DNA from: Botryococcus braunii
Lineage: Eukaryota; Chlorophyta; Trebouxiophyceae
DNA length: 14,985 nucleotides
Assembly (NCBI GenBank): GCA_002005505.1
Contig: MVGU01001987.1
Location: 1-14,985, forward strand
Reading direction: 5' to 3'
Part shown: positions 8,301 through 14,985 of the stretch, piece after piece
Layout of the letters: every line of letters begins with the position of its first letter
Numbering within the stretch: position 1 is the first letter of the stretch
Translations under genes and position numbers: made by a program
The notes under the pieces: model-generated
The model's input: the letters and a program-made list of their open reading frames with translations, nothing else
What the model was told of the DNA's origin: nothing
Database searches by the model: none

Positions 8301-8800
8301 GATGCTCCATGGCAATGGGATGACTTGCATGAGAAGGCTTTCCGTGAATTGAAACATCTGAGATGTTACTGCTCCTTGTTTTGCTCCCACCCAGACTTGC
8401 AAAAACCTTTTGTCGTGCATGTGGATGCATCTGCCTTTGCTATTGGGTTGGTGGTACAGCAAGATCAAGGTAAGGGACTGCAGCGATCGGGCCTTTGAGT
8501 CTAGGAAAACTGCAGCCCAGTGAGCGAAAGGTTGGCTCCATATGACAGAGAATTATTGGCCCTTGTACACGCCTGCGTAAGTGGAAGCATTTGCTTGATT
8601 GGGGGGAAGTTTACTGTGTACACTGACAAAAGCTTTTAAAATTCCTCTTAACTGCACCGACGCGTACTTGATCGAACAAGAGCGATTTTTGACTGACATT
8701 TATGAGGTTCATGCCTGACATTAAGATATGTCAAAGGTACTGATAATGTTGGTCGCGGACGCGGTTGAGTCGGCGCGCAGACTTTAGCTACTCTGCATGT
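8301..8800 (+). pseudogene. pol: RNase H and linker remnant
   Basis: RNase H would remove the RNA strand after cDNA synthesis. A + frame (8178-8498) contains DAPWQWDDLHEKAFRELK followed by PFVVHVDASAFAIGLVVQQ. In it, the VDAS Asp at 8424-8426 is the first catalytic residue. Next come LAPYDRELLALVHAC (about 8533-8577) with the catalytic Glu in REL and GKFTVYTDKSF (about 8605-8637) with the third acidic residue in YTD. The stretch about 8727-8784 still spells eroded V-K-G-T-D-N-V and L-S-R-R-A-D blocks of the linker before integrase. Stops and frame changes occur between every block. Confidence 0.88.
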
Positions 8801-9760
8801 CTCCTCTCTTGTGTTCAAACACCTTGTTTGGAGAGTTGAGTAAGGGTTATGAAAATGATCCACAGGTCCCTGGTTTGTTGGATCAGGGAACCGTGAGTTG
8901 GAAAAGGGGGTTGCTGTATACCGAGCATGACCAAGATTTAATGTTTCAGAACGGCCCTGTGAGGGAGAGGATCCCTAGCAGAGTGTCACAGCACACCTTT
9001 TTCAGGGCCATTTGGGCGCTCCACAAGACTGCTGAGCAAGTGTGCAGGTTCTTCTATTTGGGCCAGCCATGTTGTCTGCCGTACGTCGGTACTGCAGAGA
9101 GTGGCACTAGCTGTCAACGGGATGAAGGGGACTAGCAAAGTACCTTTTGGATTGTTGGCCCTTGCCTGTACCAGAGTCGCCTTGGGAGAGTGTTTCTTTG
9201 GATCTGGTGACAGACCTGCCATTGTGCTGTGGAATGATCCATCGTCGTCTTTGTCGATCGTTTGACCAAGTTGAATTGTCTTAGCGCCTTGTTCTAAAAC
9301 TGTGGAATGCACCTCAGTTGGCTTCAGATCTTCATTGACACAGTTTTAGACGGTTTGGCATGCCTACTTCCCTTGTATCTGACAGAGACCCTAGGTTTAC
9401 TAGTCATTTTTGGAGGCATTCATGTCGTTACTCCGGCACGCAACTGAATATGTCTACTGCGTACCACCCTCAGACCGACGTCCAACTGAGAGGCTAATAG
9501 GACCGTTGAAGACATGCTGAGAGGTTTTGTGGGTCCCAGGCAAGATTTGTGCAAGTATTTGGCCATTGTGGAATCGCTTACAATTATCAGTACAGGCCAC
9601 TACCACATAGCCCCTTTTTCCTGAACCATGCAGAAACCCTCCTACGCCTTTGTCCACGTGCTGTTCCTACGCGCTCGTCGGTGCCCGCCGTTGCTGAATA
9701 TGTGGGGGACTTGCAGAAGGCTTTGCATAGTGCCAAATCTAATATGGATATGGGGGGGGG
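8801..9760 (+). pseudogene. pol: Integrase remnant
   Basis: Integrase would insert the cDNA and make the 5-bp duplication. An open frame at 8797-9135 holds the eroded HHCC zinc-binding region with ALHKTAEQVCRFFYLG; the last Cys (CQR) is near 9112. The core follows: VSLDLVTDLP (about 9194-9223) with the first Asp, IVVFVDRLTKLNCL nearby in another frame, [12 protein letters not shown] with the second Asp (9381-9383), then [12 protein letters not shown] and, one frame off, T-E-R with the Glu at 9488-9490. The Asp-Glu distance is 107 nt, one base short of the classic 35-residue spacing. After it come NRTVEDMLRGFVGPRQD and, further on, AYNYQYRPLPHSPFFLNHAE. Coding is broken throughout. Confidence 0.9.
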
Positions 9761-10062
9761 AGTAATATGTATTGGAGCCATGCCCCTTGGAATCAACTTA
9801 TAGTGGTGGACAGTTCTTCCCTAGATGCGACTTTCTATTGGAAGGGAAGGCCCTTAAAGGCCATCTTCTGTGCTACTGGAGGGAATTGTTCCTCTTTTCC
9901 CTGCCTGGAGTATCTTCCAATGTCTTGTCTCTCTGCAACTTGTAATTGACCCGATGTGTGTGGGTTAATTGCGCAAGATCGGAAGGGTTTCCTTTGCCTT
10001 TTTGGTCTATCTTCATGATCTGCGTTTCATGAAGAAGGGCCCTTGCCCGTCATCTTCATTCC
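9761..10062 (+). other. Integrase C-terminal tail, chromodomain uncertain
   Basis: Between the integrase core and the PPT. A frame near 9856-9890 contains KGHLLCYWREL, and another gives LEYLPMS. These are faintly like the YLVxW and TWEYL blocks of a chromodomain, but too eroded to call. No other gene is expected here. Confidence 0.25.
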
Positions 10063-10072
10063 AAGGGAGGAA
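10063..10072 (+). other. Polypurine tract (plus-strand primer)
   Basis: AAGGGAGGAA lies immediately before the TG that starts the 3' LTR. It is in the position expected for the RNase H-resistant primer of plus-strand synthesis. Confidence 0.85.
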
Positions 10073-10295
10073 TGTAAAGACAACCATTACCTTGTACTTC
10101 ATATGCGTGCGGGAGATCCCGTACAGTTCTCTCTGGTTTTCATATATACTTAGATGAACGCGTACATTCTATAATTGGCCGCTCTGCGTCGCATTTAAGA
10201 CGAGAACTTCACGCATTGTAATCAGTCGCTATCTTCGTCTTCATGAACGGATCTCTTTGCCTCAGTCAAATACTCTTCCGCTGATTGCCATAACA
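10073..10295 (+). repeat. 3' LTR (223 bp)
   Basis: It begins TGTAAAGACAACC and ends TAACA, so it keeps the canonical TG...CA ends. It pairs with 4860-5073; see that entry for how they differ. It is nine bases longer, owing to small insertions relative to the 5' copy. Confidence 0.92.
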
Positions 10296-10300
10296 GGACA
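10296..10300. repeat. Right target-site duplication GGACA
   Basis: Direct copy of 4855-4859, immediately after the LTR end. Confidence 0.85.
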
Positions 10301-10549
10301 TGTCTTTGCAGCCAGTACTGTCGTGGCTGGATGTTGATTTGCTGCTGGGATTTTACGTCGCTAGCTAGTGTACTATAGTGTACTGTTCACCCATGTTTTG
10401 AGGTAAAGGCGCAGAGTGTCGAAATTGTGGCGCTTTTTGGCACAAATTGCTTCCCTTTCGAGGCCGGGATGGTCCCGATGAAGGCATATTTCGGACTGAA
10501 ATGTGACCTCGCTGTAGATCCCAATGGAACATGGTGATGAGTGATCGGC
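10301..10549. other. Right flank of insertion, no gene recognised
   Basis: Host flank. It begins tgtctttgcag, which could act as a splice acceptor. A 72-codon - strand frame overlaps 10373-10591 but has no recognisable domain. The word agtgtact is duplicated at about 10367-10385. Confidence 0.3.
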
Positions 10550-10615
10550 GGGTTTCTGGCCCACAAGGACTTTAGGGTTTCTGGCCCTCAAGGAGTTTAG
10601 GGTTTCTGCCCCACC
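10550..10615. repeat. 25-bp tandem repeat carrying telo-boxes
   Basis: Units at 10550-10574 and 10575-10599 and a partial one at 10600-10615 share gggtttctg(g)ccc. The unit junctions create TTTAGGGTTT at 10571-10580 and 10596-10605. This contains the plant telomere heptamer TTTAGGG and equals the telo-box found in many plant promoters on the other strand (AAACCCTAAA). Confidence 0.8.
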
Positions 10616-10696
10616 GGTACCAGGGGGGCGCTTCCATGGGCTGGTCAGCTGGGCCCCCCGAGTCGGCTCCTCGGTGGGACTTTCACTGGGACCCTA

Positions 10697-10755
10697 GACG
10701 CAGGGTTGTCAATTTCAATTTTCCGTCACGGCCACGTGGCCTTGAACCCTGCGTC
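10697..10755. promoter_or_regulatory. Nested inverted repeat around a G-box
   Basis: GACGCAGGGTT (10697-10707) and AACCCTGCGTC (10745-10755) are exact 11-bp inverted arms. Inside lies the perfect 12-bp palindrome GGCCACGTGGCC (10730-10741) with the G-box core CACGTG, a bZIP/bHLH binding site in plants. The sequence is plain; regulatory function is inference. It lies about 80 bp downstream of the telo-box repeat. Confidence 0.55.
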
Positions 10756-11092
10756 AACCCCTGTTTTTGCAGCTTATGATATCATGCACTATCGTTGGCC
10801 GGAGTCAAACCCCACAAAAACATTGTTGCAGGTTTTCTGGCCTGGAAAAACCCACACTCGGCAGTAGATTGCAGCCAGGTTCGGCTGGTAAGCCTGCATG
10901 GGTGCAATGAGTCTTGCAGTGGCAATGTTTCCCGTTGAACTCCGTCTAGCATCCTTATAGCCGTCACTTTCTCCAGACTAGCATGGAACCCCTGCTGTTC
11001 ACGGCTGCATGCACGCCCATACCAGCGTGCACCCTCGCAAGCGGTGGCACAACTCTGCGCTCGCACTCATGCACGAGCACGCATGCACTAAC
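10756..11092. other. No recognisable gene
   Basis: A 94-codon - frame (10782-11066) has no recognised domain. The last part (about 11000-11092) is rich in alternating gc/ca words (gctcgcactcatgcacgagc) leading into the GA tract. Confidence 0.3.
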
Positions 11093-11093
11093 G

Positions 11094-11158
<65 letters not shown>

Positions 11159-11220
11159 AGAGAGAGAAGAGAGAGAGAGAGAAGAGAAGAGAGAGAGGAG
11201 GAGAGAGGGGGAGGGGAAGA
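11093..11220. repeat. (GA)n microsatellite
   Basis: About 128 bp are almost purely purine on +, mostly GA with occasional AA and GG. Arg/Glu-rich and Ser/Leu-rich open frames here are artefacts. Confidence 0.95.
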
Positions 11221-11290
11221 TGGGGTGGACATGGGAATAAGCACATACACAAAATACTCATTAGGATAAATCTAGGCATGCTCTACAAAC

Positions 11291-11437
11291 CTTGAGGAAG
11301 CTTCACGATCTGCGGCTACCTGGCCTGAAAGTACAGCATTTCGGAAATAGCTTGCAGCTCTCAATGCCGGAATGGCAGCAAAGGCGAACGTGCATGCAGC
11401 AAAACTGGCCTTAGCCCGGGCCAATTCAGAAGGAGAA
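11291..11437 (-). CDS. Candidate internal exon, product unknown
   Basis: Read on -, a 147-bp island begins after a clean acceptor (gatatatttcag) and ends CTCAAG before gtttgt. The length is a multiple of three and the open frame enters and leaves in the same phase (2). The peptide contains SELARAKASFAACTFAFAAI and then PALRAASYFRNAVLSGQVAA, alanine-rich and probably helical. No family was recognised. The opposite strand is also open here (a + frame, 11372-11599, MAAKANVHAAKLALARANSE), so the strand is not settled. The splice borders favour -. Confidence 0.35.
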
Positions 11438-11860
11438 CTGAAATATATCAGTCTCCCCAGTTTGGTCGGCAAATCGGCAGAACTAGTACTGGTTAAGCCC
11501 TGGCGCCCTTATGGCGTTATTCGGCCAGAATCGACAACCCAAGGCCCTTGGGGACTGTCCAGGGCCTGGACGTCCGCTAAAGGGTTTCACGGATGGTGAA
11601 TCACCACGAAGGGCCTGCCAGTTTTGTCCTGGTGATCTTCGCAAGCAAGGGATGCCAGCATGCTGAATGAACACAGCGAACAAGTAAACACTTTAAGAAA
11701 CATTTGGGATTCTTCCAATTCCCCTCTGAAAGACGGCGTGTTGCCACCTGGCAAGACGAAGGTAGTACACCTCGCAAGAAGTTACCTAGCAAGTGCGGAA
11801 GACCCCGTCGGAAGCATCTGTCCGGGAAGTCTTTATATCTTTTTTTTCTTGCGTTGTCAG

Positions 11861-11928
11861 TTGGTAAATCTGACTCATTGAACGAGTTGCACTTCAACGG
11901 GATCGCCTCCTGCCAGCTATCGGCACAG
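11861..11928 (+). CDS. Candidate internal exon, product unknown
   Basis: A 68-bp island has a strong acceptor (a T8 run, then cttgcgttgtcag) and a consensus donor (GCACAG then gtaatg at 11929). One frame is open, entering with two bases of a split codon and leaving in phase 0: GKSDSLNELHFNGIASCQ then LSAQ. The other two frames stop inside. The same frame is open from 11704 to 11973 without splicing, so it could instead be part of a longer unspliced frame. No family was recognised. Confidence 0.4.
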
Positions 11929-12220
11929 GTAATGCTTGTAGGAAACCCCGACTTGCAGCGGAAACCATCTTAAACCTGTGATCTACAGAATGTTTTCTGG
12001 TTAAAACTGCAAACGCAAGAAGCTTAACAACTCTTCTCGCGACACGTAGAATTTTGTTGAGTGGTCAAGAGCAGTTTTGTCCTCTCAATTGAAGCTGCGA
12101 GGCACCAGACTACATGTAGCGGACAACCGCAGTCCTGCTTGCTTGCAGCATGGAAGAAGGAATCATAATGGTGAGGGAAAGACAATGGGACGGAGAGGGC
12201 GGGTGGAGAGTGAGATTTGA

Positions 12221-12277
12221 GATGGTGATGGTGATAATGATGATGATGATGCTGATGCTGATGATAATGTGATGATA
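12221..12277. repeat. (GAT)n trinucleotide repeat
   Basis: GATGGTGATGGTGATAATGATGAT-type repeats with interruptions. His-rich - strand and Ile-rich frames across it are artefacts. Confidence 0.85.
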
Positions 12278-12413
12278 AGCATTGCTCATCCAAATCAACT
12301 CAGTTAAATAGATGGCTCTGCAGGATTGATCTCATCCTCAAAACCAAATCCTTGCTTGACTAGTGCCAGCTGCTCCAAACCCCATCTTTGTCCAGCATAG
12401 CTAAGTGGATCAG

Positions 12414-12629
12414 ATGGAAAATGTCGCCGTCTCCGACCTCTCTATGCCATCTTCTGAATCGCCGACAGAGCATATGGAGCTGCATGGCACACCATATCGT
12501 GAAGAAAGGGCCAATGACAAAGCAGGCAAGTGCAGAACAGTGCATCCGAGTGCATCCCAGAATCTCAAGAAGCTGTCACTCTGTCTAGGAGTTCTGCATG
12601 AGTCTTCCCTGTTGCCCCTCACTTGCTAA
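12414..12629 (+). CDS. Possible exon, product unknown
   Basis: After a pyrimidine-rich stretch with several AGs (ctttgtccag at about 12386-12395, then gatcag at 12413), a frame reads MENVAVSDLSMPSSESPTEH and continues MELHGTPYREERANDKAGK. It stays open to TAA at 12627. Starting at 12414 gives phase 0, matching the phase at which the 11861-11928 island ends. An AG|GCAAGT at 12524-12531 could be a GC-type donor. Competing frames on + (12388-12588) and - (12410-12622) are also open, so this is weak. Confidence 0.25.
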   Translation: MENVAVSDLSMPSSESPTEHMELHGTPYREERANDKAGKCRTVHPSASQNLKKLSLCLGVLHESSLLPLTC

Positions 12630-12667
12630 GAAGTGGTATACTCTCGCAGTGGAGCTTCAGCAGGGTT

Positions 12668-12950
<283 letters not shown>

Positions 12951-13005
12951 TTCCTTGGCTTTCGTACATGCTTTGCCTGGCTGATGAGTGTATTTCTTTG
13001 AACAG

Positions 13006-13075
13006 GTCACGTTTGCAAGAAGCGGAGCAGGAAGTGTCAGAGGAGGATCTGGCTTTGATGGGCTTAGTGGTTTGA
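13006..13075 (+). CDS. Candidate terminal exon, product unknown
   Basis: It follows an acceptor (tgtatttctttgaacag) about 55 bp after the microsatellite. Entering with one base of a split codon, the frame reads SRLQEAEQEVSEEDLALMGL, then VV and TGA at 13073-13075. This acidic, helix-forming composition is typical of a protein C-terminus. A phase-0 frame from the same acceptor (VTFARSGAGSVRGGSGFDGL) stays open to 13272, with a donor-like CGG|GTAAAC at 13143. Frames on - are also open. Product and frame are unsettled. Confidence 0.35.
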
Positions 13076-13367
13076 AGCGCCGGCGTGCTGCACGTTGGTG
13101 CCCTGCGTTCAACGCAAGCAAGGTTGCGCATATTCTGAAGCGGGTAAACGCTGAAACTGTTGGAGCCGACATCCACTGGCTTGACACCCCGATTTTGAAC
13201 AGCAGGTCGGAACTGCTTGGAAACAGGTGCTTGTCCCTCTTAGCAAGGTGGTCGCACATTGACGTTTTCTGAGAAGCACCGGGAAGAAGGGGGGGGTGGG
13301 GAGAAAGTGGCTGGCACATAAGCCGCATCCATCTCCTGCCAGGTTTCTGGAGGAAGGATCAATTAGC

Positions 13368-13480
13368 TGTGTGTGTGTGTGTGTGTGTGTTGTGTGTGTG
13401 TGTTGTGTGTGTTGTGTGTTGTGTGTGTGTGTGTGTGTGTTGTGTGTGTGTGTGTGTGTGTGCGCGCACATTCGTGCGCG
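13368..13480. repeat. (GT)n microsatellite ending in a GC hairpin
   Basis: GT repeats with single-base breaks run from 13368 to about 13461. They end in CGCGCAC (13463-13469), loop ATTC, GTGCGCG (13474-13480), an exact 7-bp inverted repeat of alternating purine-pyrimidine. Confidence 0.92.
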
Positions 13481-13494
13481 TGTGCGTTTTTCGC

Positions 13495-13915
13495 TTTTTT
13501 AATGTCAAAGCCCTGACTAGTGCTTTCCTGAAACAATCACACCAAACTTTCGCTCTGTCAACATGACCACCTTATTTTTCCAACCTGCTAAAGCAGAATT
13601 TTCAACTATGCAGTTCTGCTGGATGTCATTTAGTGAATTAATCATAGAGAGGGATTGAATTCAATTGATTGAGACTCTTGATTCATCTGCAATGGTAACA
13701 TTTGAGCCACAGTTTGAAATGTTGCCCACTCTCCATGAACTTCAAGCCCATTCATAAGTATGATGGGTAGAGCTTTTGGGTGGTCACCTTTTCCGTTGTG
13801 GCTTTCTAACAACCTTTACACCCTTGGGCGAAATTTGTTGAAGTTTTCATGTTGGTCACGGGTGGGGCAAGCATGCCTGCCTCCCAGCCTCAAACCTTTT
13901 TGCCCCCTTGGGTAG
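13495..13915. other. No recognisable gene
   Basis: AT-richer DNA without repeats or domains. Open frames are short on + and only the edge of a - frame (13816-14415) enters it. Confidence 0.4.
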
Positions 13916-13977
13916 GGGACCTTGGGGCGGCTGCAGTCAGAGGTGCATGGGGTAGGCGTAGCCGCTGAGAAGTCATC

Positions 13978-14262
13978 ATGTGGGCGAAGAAAACGTGCAA
14001 ACATCACAAACTTGTTCGAGGCCTGTCGGATGTTAATGGGCTGTCGGACCTGGAGCATGCTGTTAAAACGTTTGAAAATACAGGAGCAAATACAGGGCAG
14101 CCCTCGAGGGGCTTTCGGACCCTCCTTAACAGAGCTGTAATTGAGAGGAGAAGGTCTGCAAAAAGCACGAAGGCCACACTGCATGTCGCCATGGCCATTC
14201 AAAGATCTGCTTTGCTGGCGGCGGGACGCCGCTTTACCTGGAAGGAAGCACGTGCGCAGTAA
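13978..14262 (+). CDS. Possible coding frame, product unknown
   Basis: A 94-codon frame reads, after KTCKHHK, LVRGLSDVNGLSDLEHAVKT then FENTGANTGQPSRGFRTLLN, ending EARAQ and TAA at 14260. Its composition looks coding and soluble. However, a 199-codon - frame (13816-14415) covers the same bases and has no recognised domain either, so strand is uncertain. No clear splice borders were found. Confidence 0.25.
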   Translation: MWAKKTCKHHKLVRGLSDVNGLSDLEHAVKTFENTGANTGQPSRGFRTLLNRAVIERRRSAKSTKATLHVAMAIQRSALLAAGRRFTWKEARAQ

Positions 14263-14281
14263 CTCTGTACTTGGTTTGCAG

Positions 14282-14488
14282 GCAAACGCAGAGTTGGAGG
14301 CCCTGTTGGATGACAGACTGGAGGAGGTGGGTGCCTTCTGGCAGCAGCAGGCCGGATGACAGAGCCTGGGCCAGCCTGTGGGCTCTGGTCCTGAAGAGAG
14401 ACAGCATCGCGGCATGGATTATAAGCCGCCCGACTTCTCCGAGCATGCTCTTACGTCGCTGATTGGGGTACACATACCGGTTGTTTGA
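14282..14488 (+). CDS. Possible exon(s) with one in-frame TGA
   Basis: After an acceptor-like tacttggtttgcag, the frame reads ANAELEALLDDRLEEVGAFW, then QQQAG and TGA at 14357. The first part is acidic and coiled-coil-like. The same frame then continues open, with ERQHRGMDYKPPDFSEHALT and SLIGVHIPVV, to a second TGA at 14486. A donor-like GAG|GTGGGT at 14326 could end the first exon before the stop. It may be two exons, a terminal exon, or chance. Confidence 0.3.
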
Positions 14489-14590
14489 TGCTTATTGAGC
14501 AACGCACCTCAGCCAGTGGCCCAGCGAAACTCTGTTAAGAGCGCCCTGCAATCTGGTTTCGGAGTCTCCAGTTGCCGTGAGGGGCGCTGA

Positions 14591-14985
14591 GCGAGCGGCT
14601 GTTGCCGCGGGAGGCCAGGACTTGGCCGTGTTCGCCCTGACCGCCGCGGCCGCCTCAGGTTCCCCATCCAGTGGGAGAAGCCCTCCCTCGTCACGCAGGT
14701 CGTGGACCATGCCTTTATTACCCGCTTAGCAGCTCGAGGCGTGTTCACGCAGGGCCTGCTCCTGTCCCGTGCATTGTATACCAAGGACGCGGCTCTGCTC
14801 GAGAGTTGCATTGCGGAAGCAATAAAGAATCCGTCTTGTAGTCTATTGTGCTTCGAGGGAGCCCTGCCGCTAGCCGTGCAAACCGGGTGGGTGCGTGGTG
14901 CGCAGCTGATCTTTGATCTTTGTGTCGAGTTTCAATGGTTTCCACCATACGTGGGCCTCCTGGAGGCAGCCTTGGAGGATCCAAA
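14591..14985 (+). CDS. Open coding frame running off the window, possible helical repeats
   Basis: From the TGA at 14588 the frame is open for 131 codons to the window end, without an ATG start. From about 14660 it looks strongly coding: FPIQWEKPSLVTQVVDHAFI, then GVFTQGLLLSRALYTKDAAL, then ALPLAVQTGWVRGAQLIFDL. The spacing of A-L-x-x-A-V-x-x-G resembles an ankyrin or other paired-helix repeat, but this is only a resemblance. Before about 14655 a neighbouring frame (VAAGGQDLAVFALTAAAAS) looks more coding, so a 1-base shift or an exon border may lie near 14650-14660. Product unknown. The - strand is also partly open (14509-14811). Confidence 0.4.

Larger units (their letters stand above)
4860..10295 (+). 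mobile_element. Degenerate Ty3/gypsy LTR retrotransposon, full structure
   Basis: A 5,436-bp element with all structural parts in order: 5' LTR (4860-5073), PBS (5075-5087), gag, protease, reverse transcriptase, RNase H, integrase, PPT (10063-10072), 3' LTR (10073-10295), flanked by GGACA duplications. The order protease-RT-RNase H-integrase defines Ty3/gypsy rather than Ty1/copia. No domain is intact: the reading frame changes many times by small indels, so it cannot be autonomous as assembled. The two LTRs have diverged, so the insertion is not very recent unless the differences are sequence error. The insertion site can be rejoined conceptually at the duplication, giving the uninterrupted host order ...aaatggaca|tgtctttgcag.... 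Confidence 0.93.

Noticed and set aside
8500..8580. In-frame TGA in the RNase H region as possible stop readthrough or recoding
   Set aside because: The expected motifs continue in a neighbouring frame, so a small indel explains the break without recoding.
10983..11279. Arg/Glu-rich + frames and Ser/Leu-rich - frames over the GA tract
   Set aside because: Repeat translation, not a gene.
13816..14415. 199-codon - strand frame
   Set aside because: Long enough to note but without domain or splice evidence, and + frames in the same place look at least as coding; not called as a gene.
14821..14826. AATAAA polyadenylation signal
   Set aside because: It falls inside the well-formed open frame at 14591-14985, so it is probably coding sequence.

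Overview
The window reads as nuclear DNA from a repeat-rich, intron-rich eukaryote, most likely of the green-plant (streptophyte) lineage. The evidence is a Ty3/gypsy LTR retrotransposon with an initiator-tRNA-Met-type primer-binding site, a separate chromodomain remnant of the kind carried by chromoviruses, plant-type telo-box motifs (TTTAGGGTTT), a G-box palindrome, long compound microsatellites, and short exon-like islands with GT/AG borders. The species cannot be fixed from the sequence. No prokaryotic operon, rRNA, tRNA or CRISPR array was seen.

Layout. Positions 1-930 hold a direct repeat 161 bp apart and otherwise unassigned DNA. Positions 930-1150 are G-rich low-complexity sequence ending in a poly-A run. 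A 100-bp exon-like island (1220-1319) precedes a pyrimidine tract and a GT tract (1439-1906). Positions 2041-4854 contain an older retroelement relic: a frameshifted chromodomain at about 2692-2877, several perfect hairpins, a 19-bp tandem repeat, and a purine run followed by a TATA-rich stretch that may be a decayed LTR.

The central feature (4860-10295) is a structurally complete but coding-dead Ty3/gypsy element on the + strand. It is bounded by a 5-bp target-site duplication, GGACA. The order is 5' LTR, PBS, gag with zinc-knuckle remnant, protease, reverse transcriptase, RNase H, integrase, PPT, 3' LTR. Every domain is recognisable but broken by small indels. The two LTRs differ over their 3' ~150 bp only by small indels, with no clear substitution.

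Positions 10301-14985 are probably host sequence. They include a 25-bp tandem repeat carrying telo-boxes, a nested inverted repeat around a G-box, a GA tract, a GAT repeat, a compound CT/GC/GT microsatellite, a second GT tract, and several exon-like islands. The last ~400 bp are an uninterrupted frame running off the window edge. These islands could belong to one or more host genes whose introns hold the microsatellites and transposons, but strand and phase could not be resolved for all of them. No novel multi-gene system is evident. The items most worth checking are the indel-only LTR divergence, the exon islands and the repeated pairing of purine/pyrimidine tracts with alternating purine-pyrimidine tracts.
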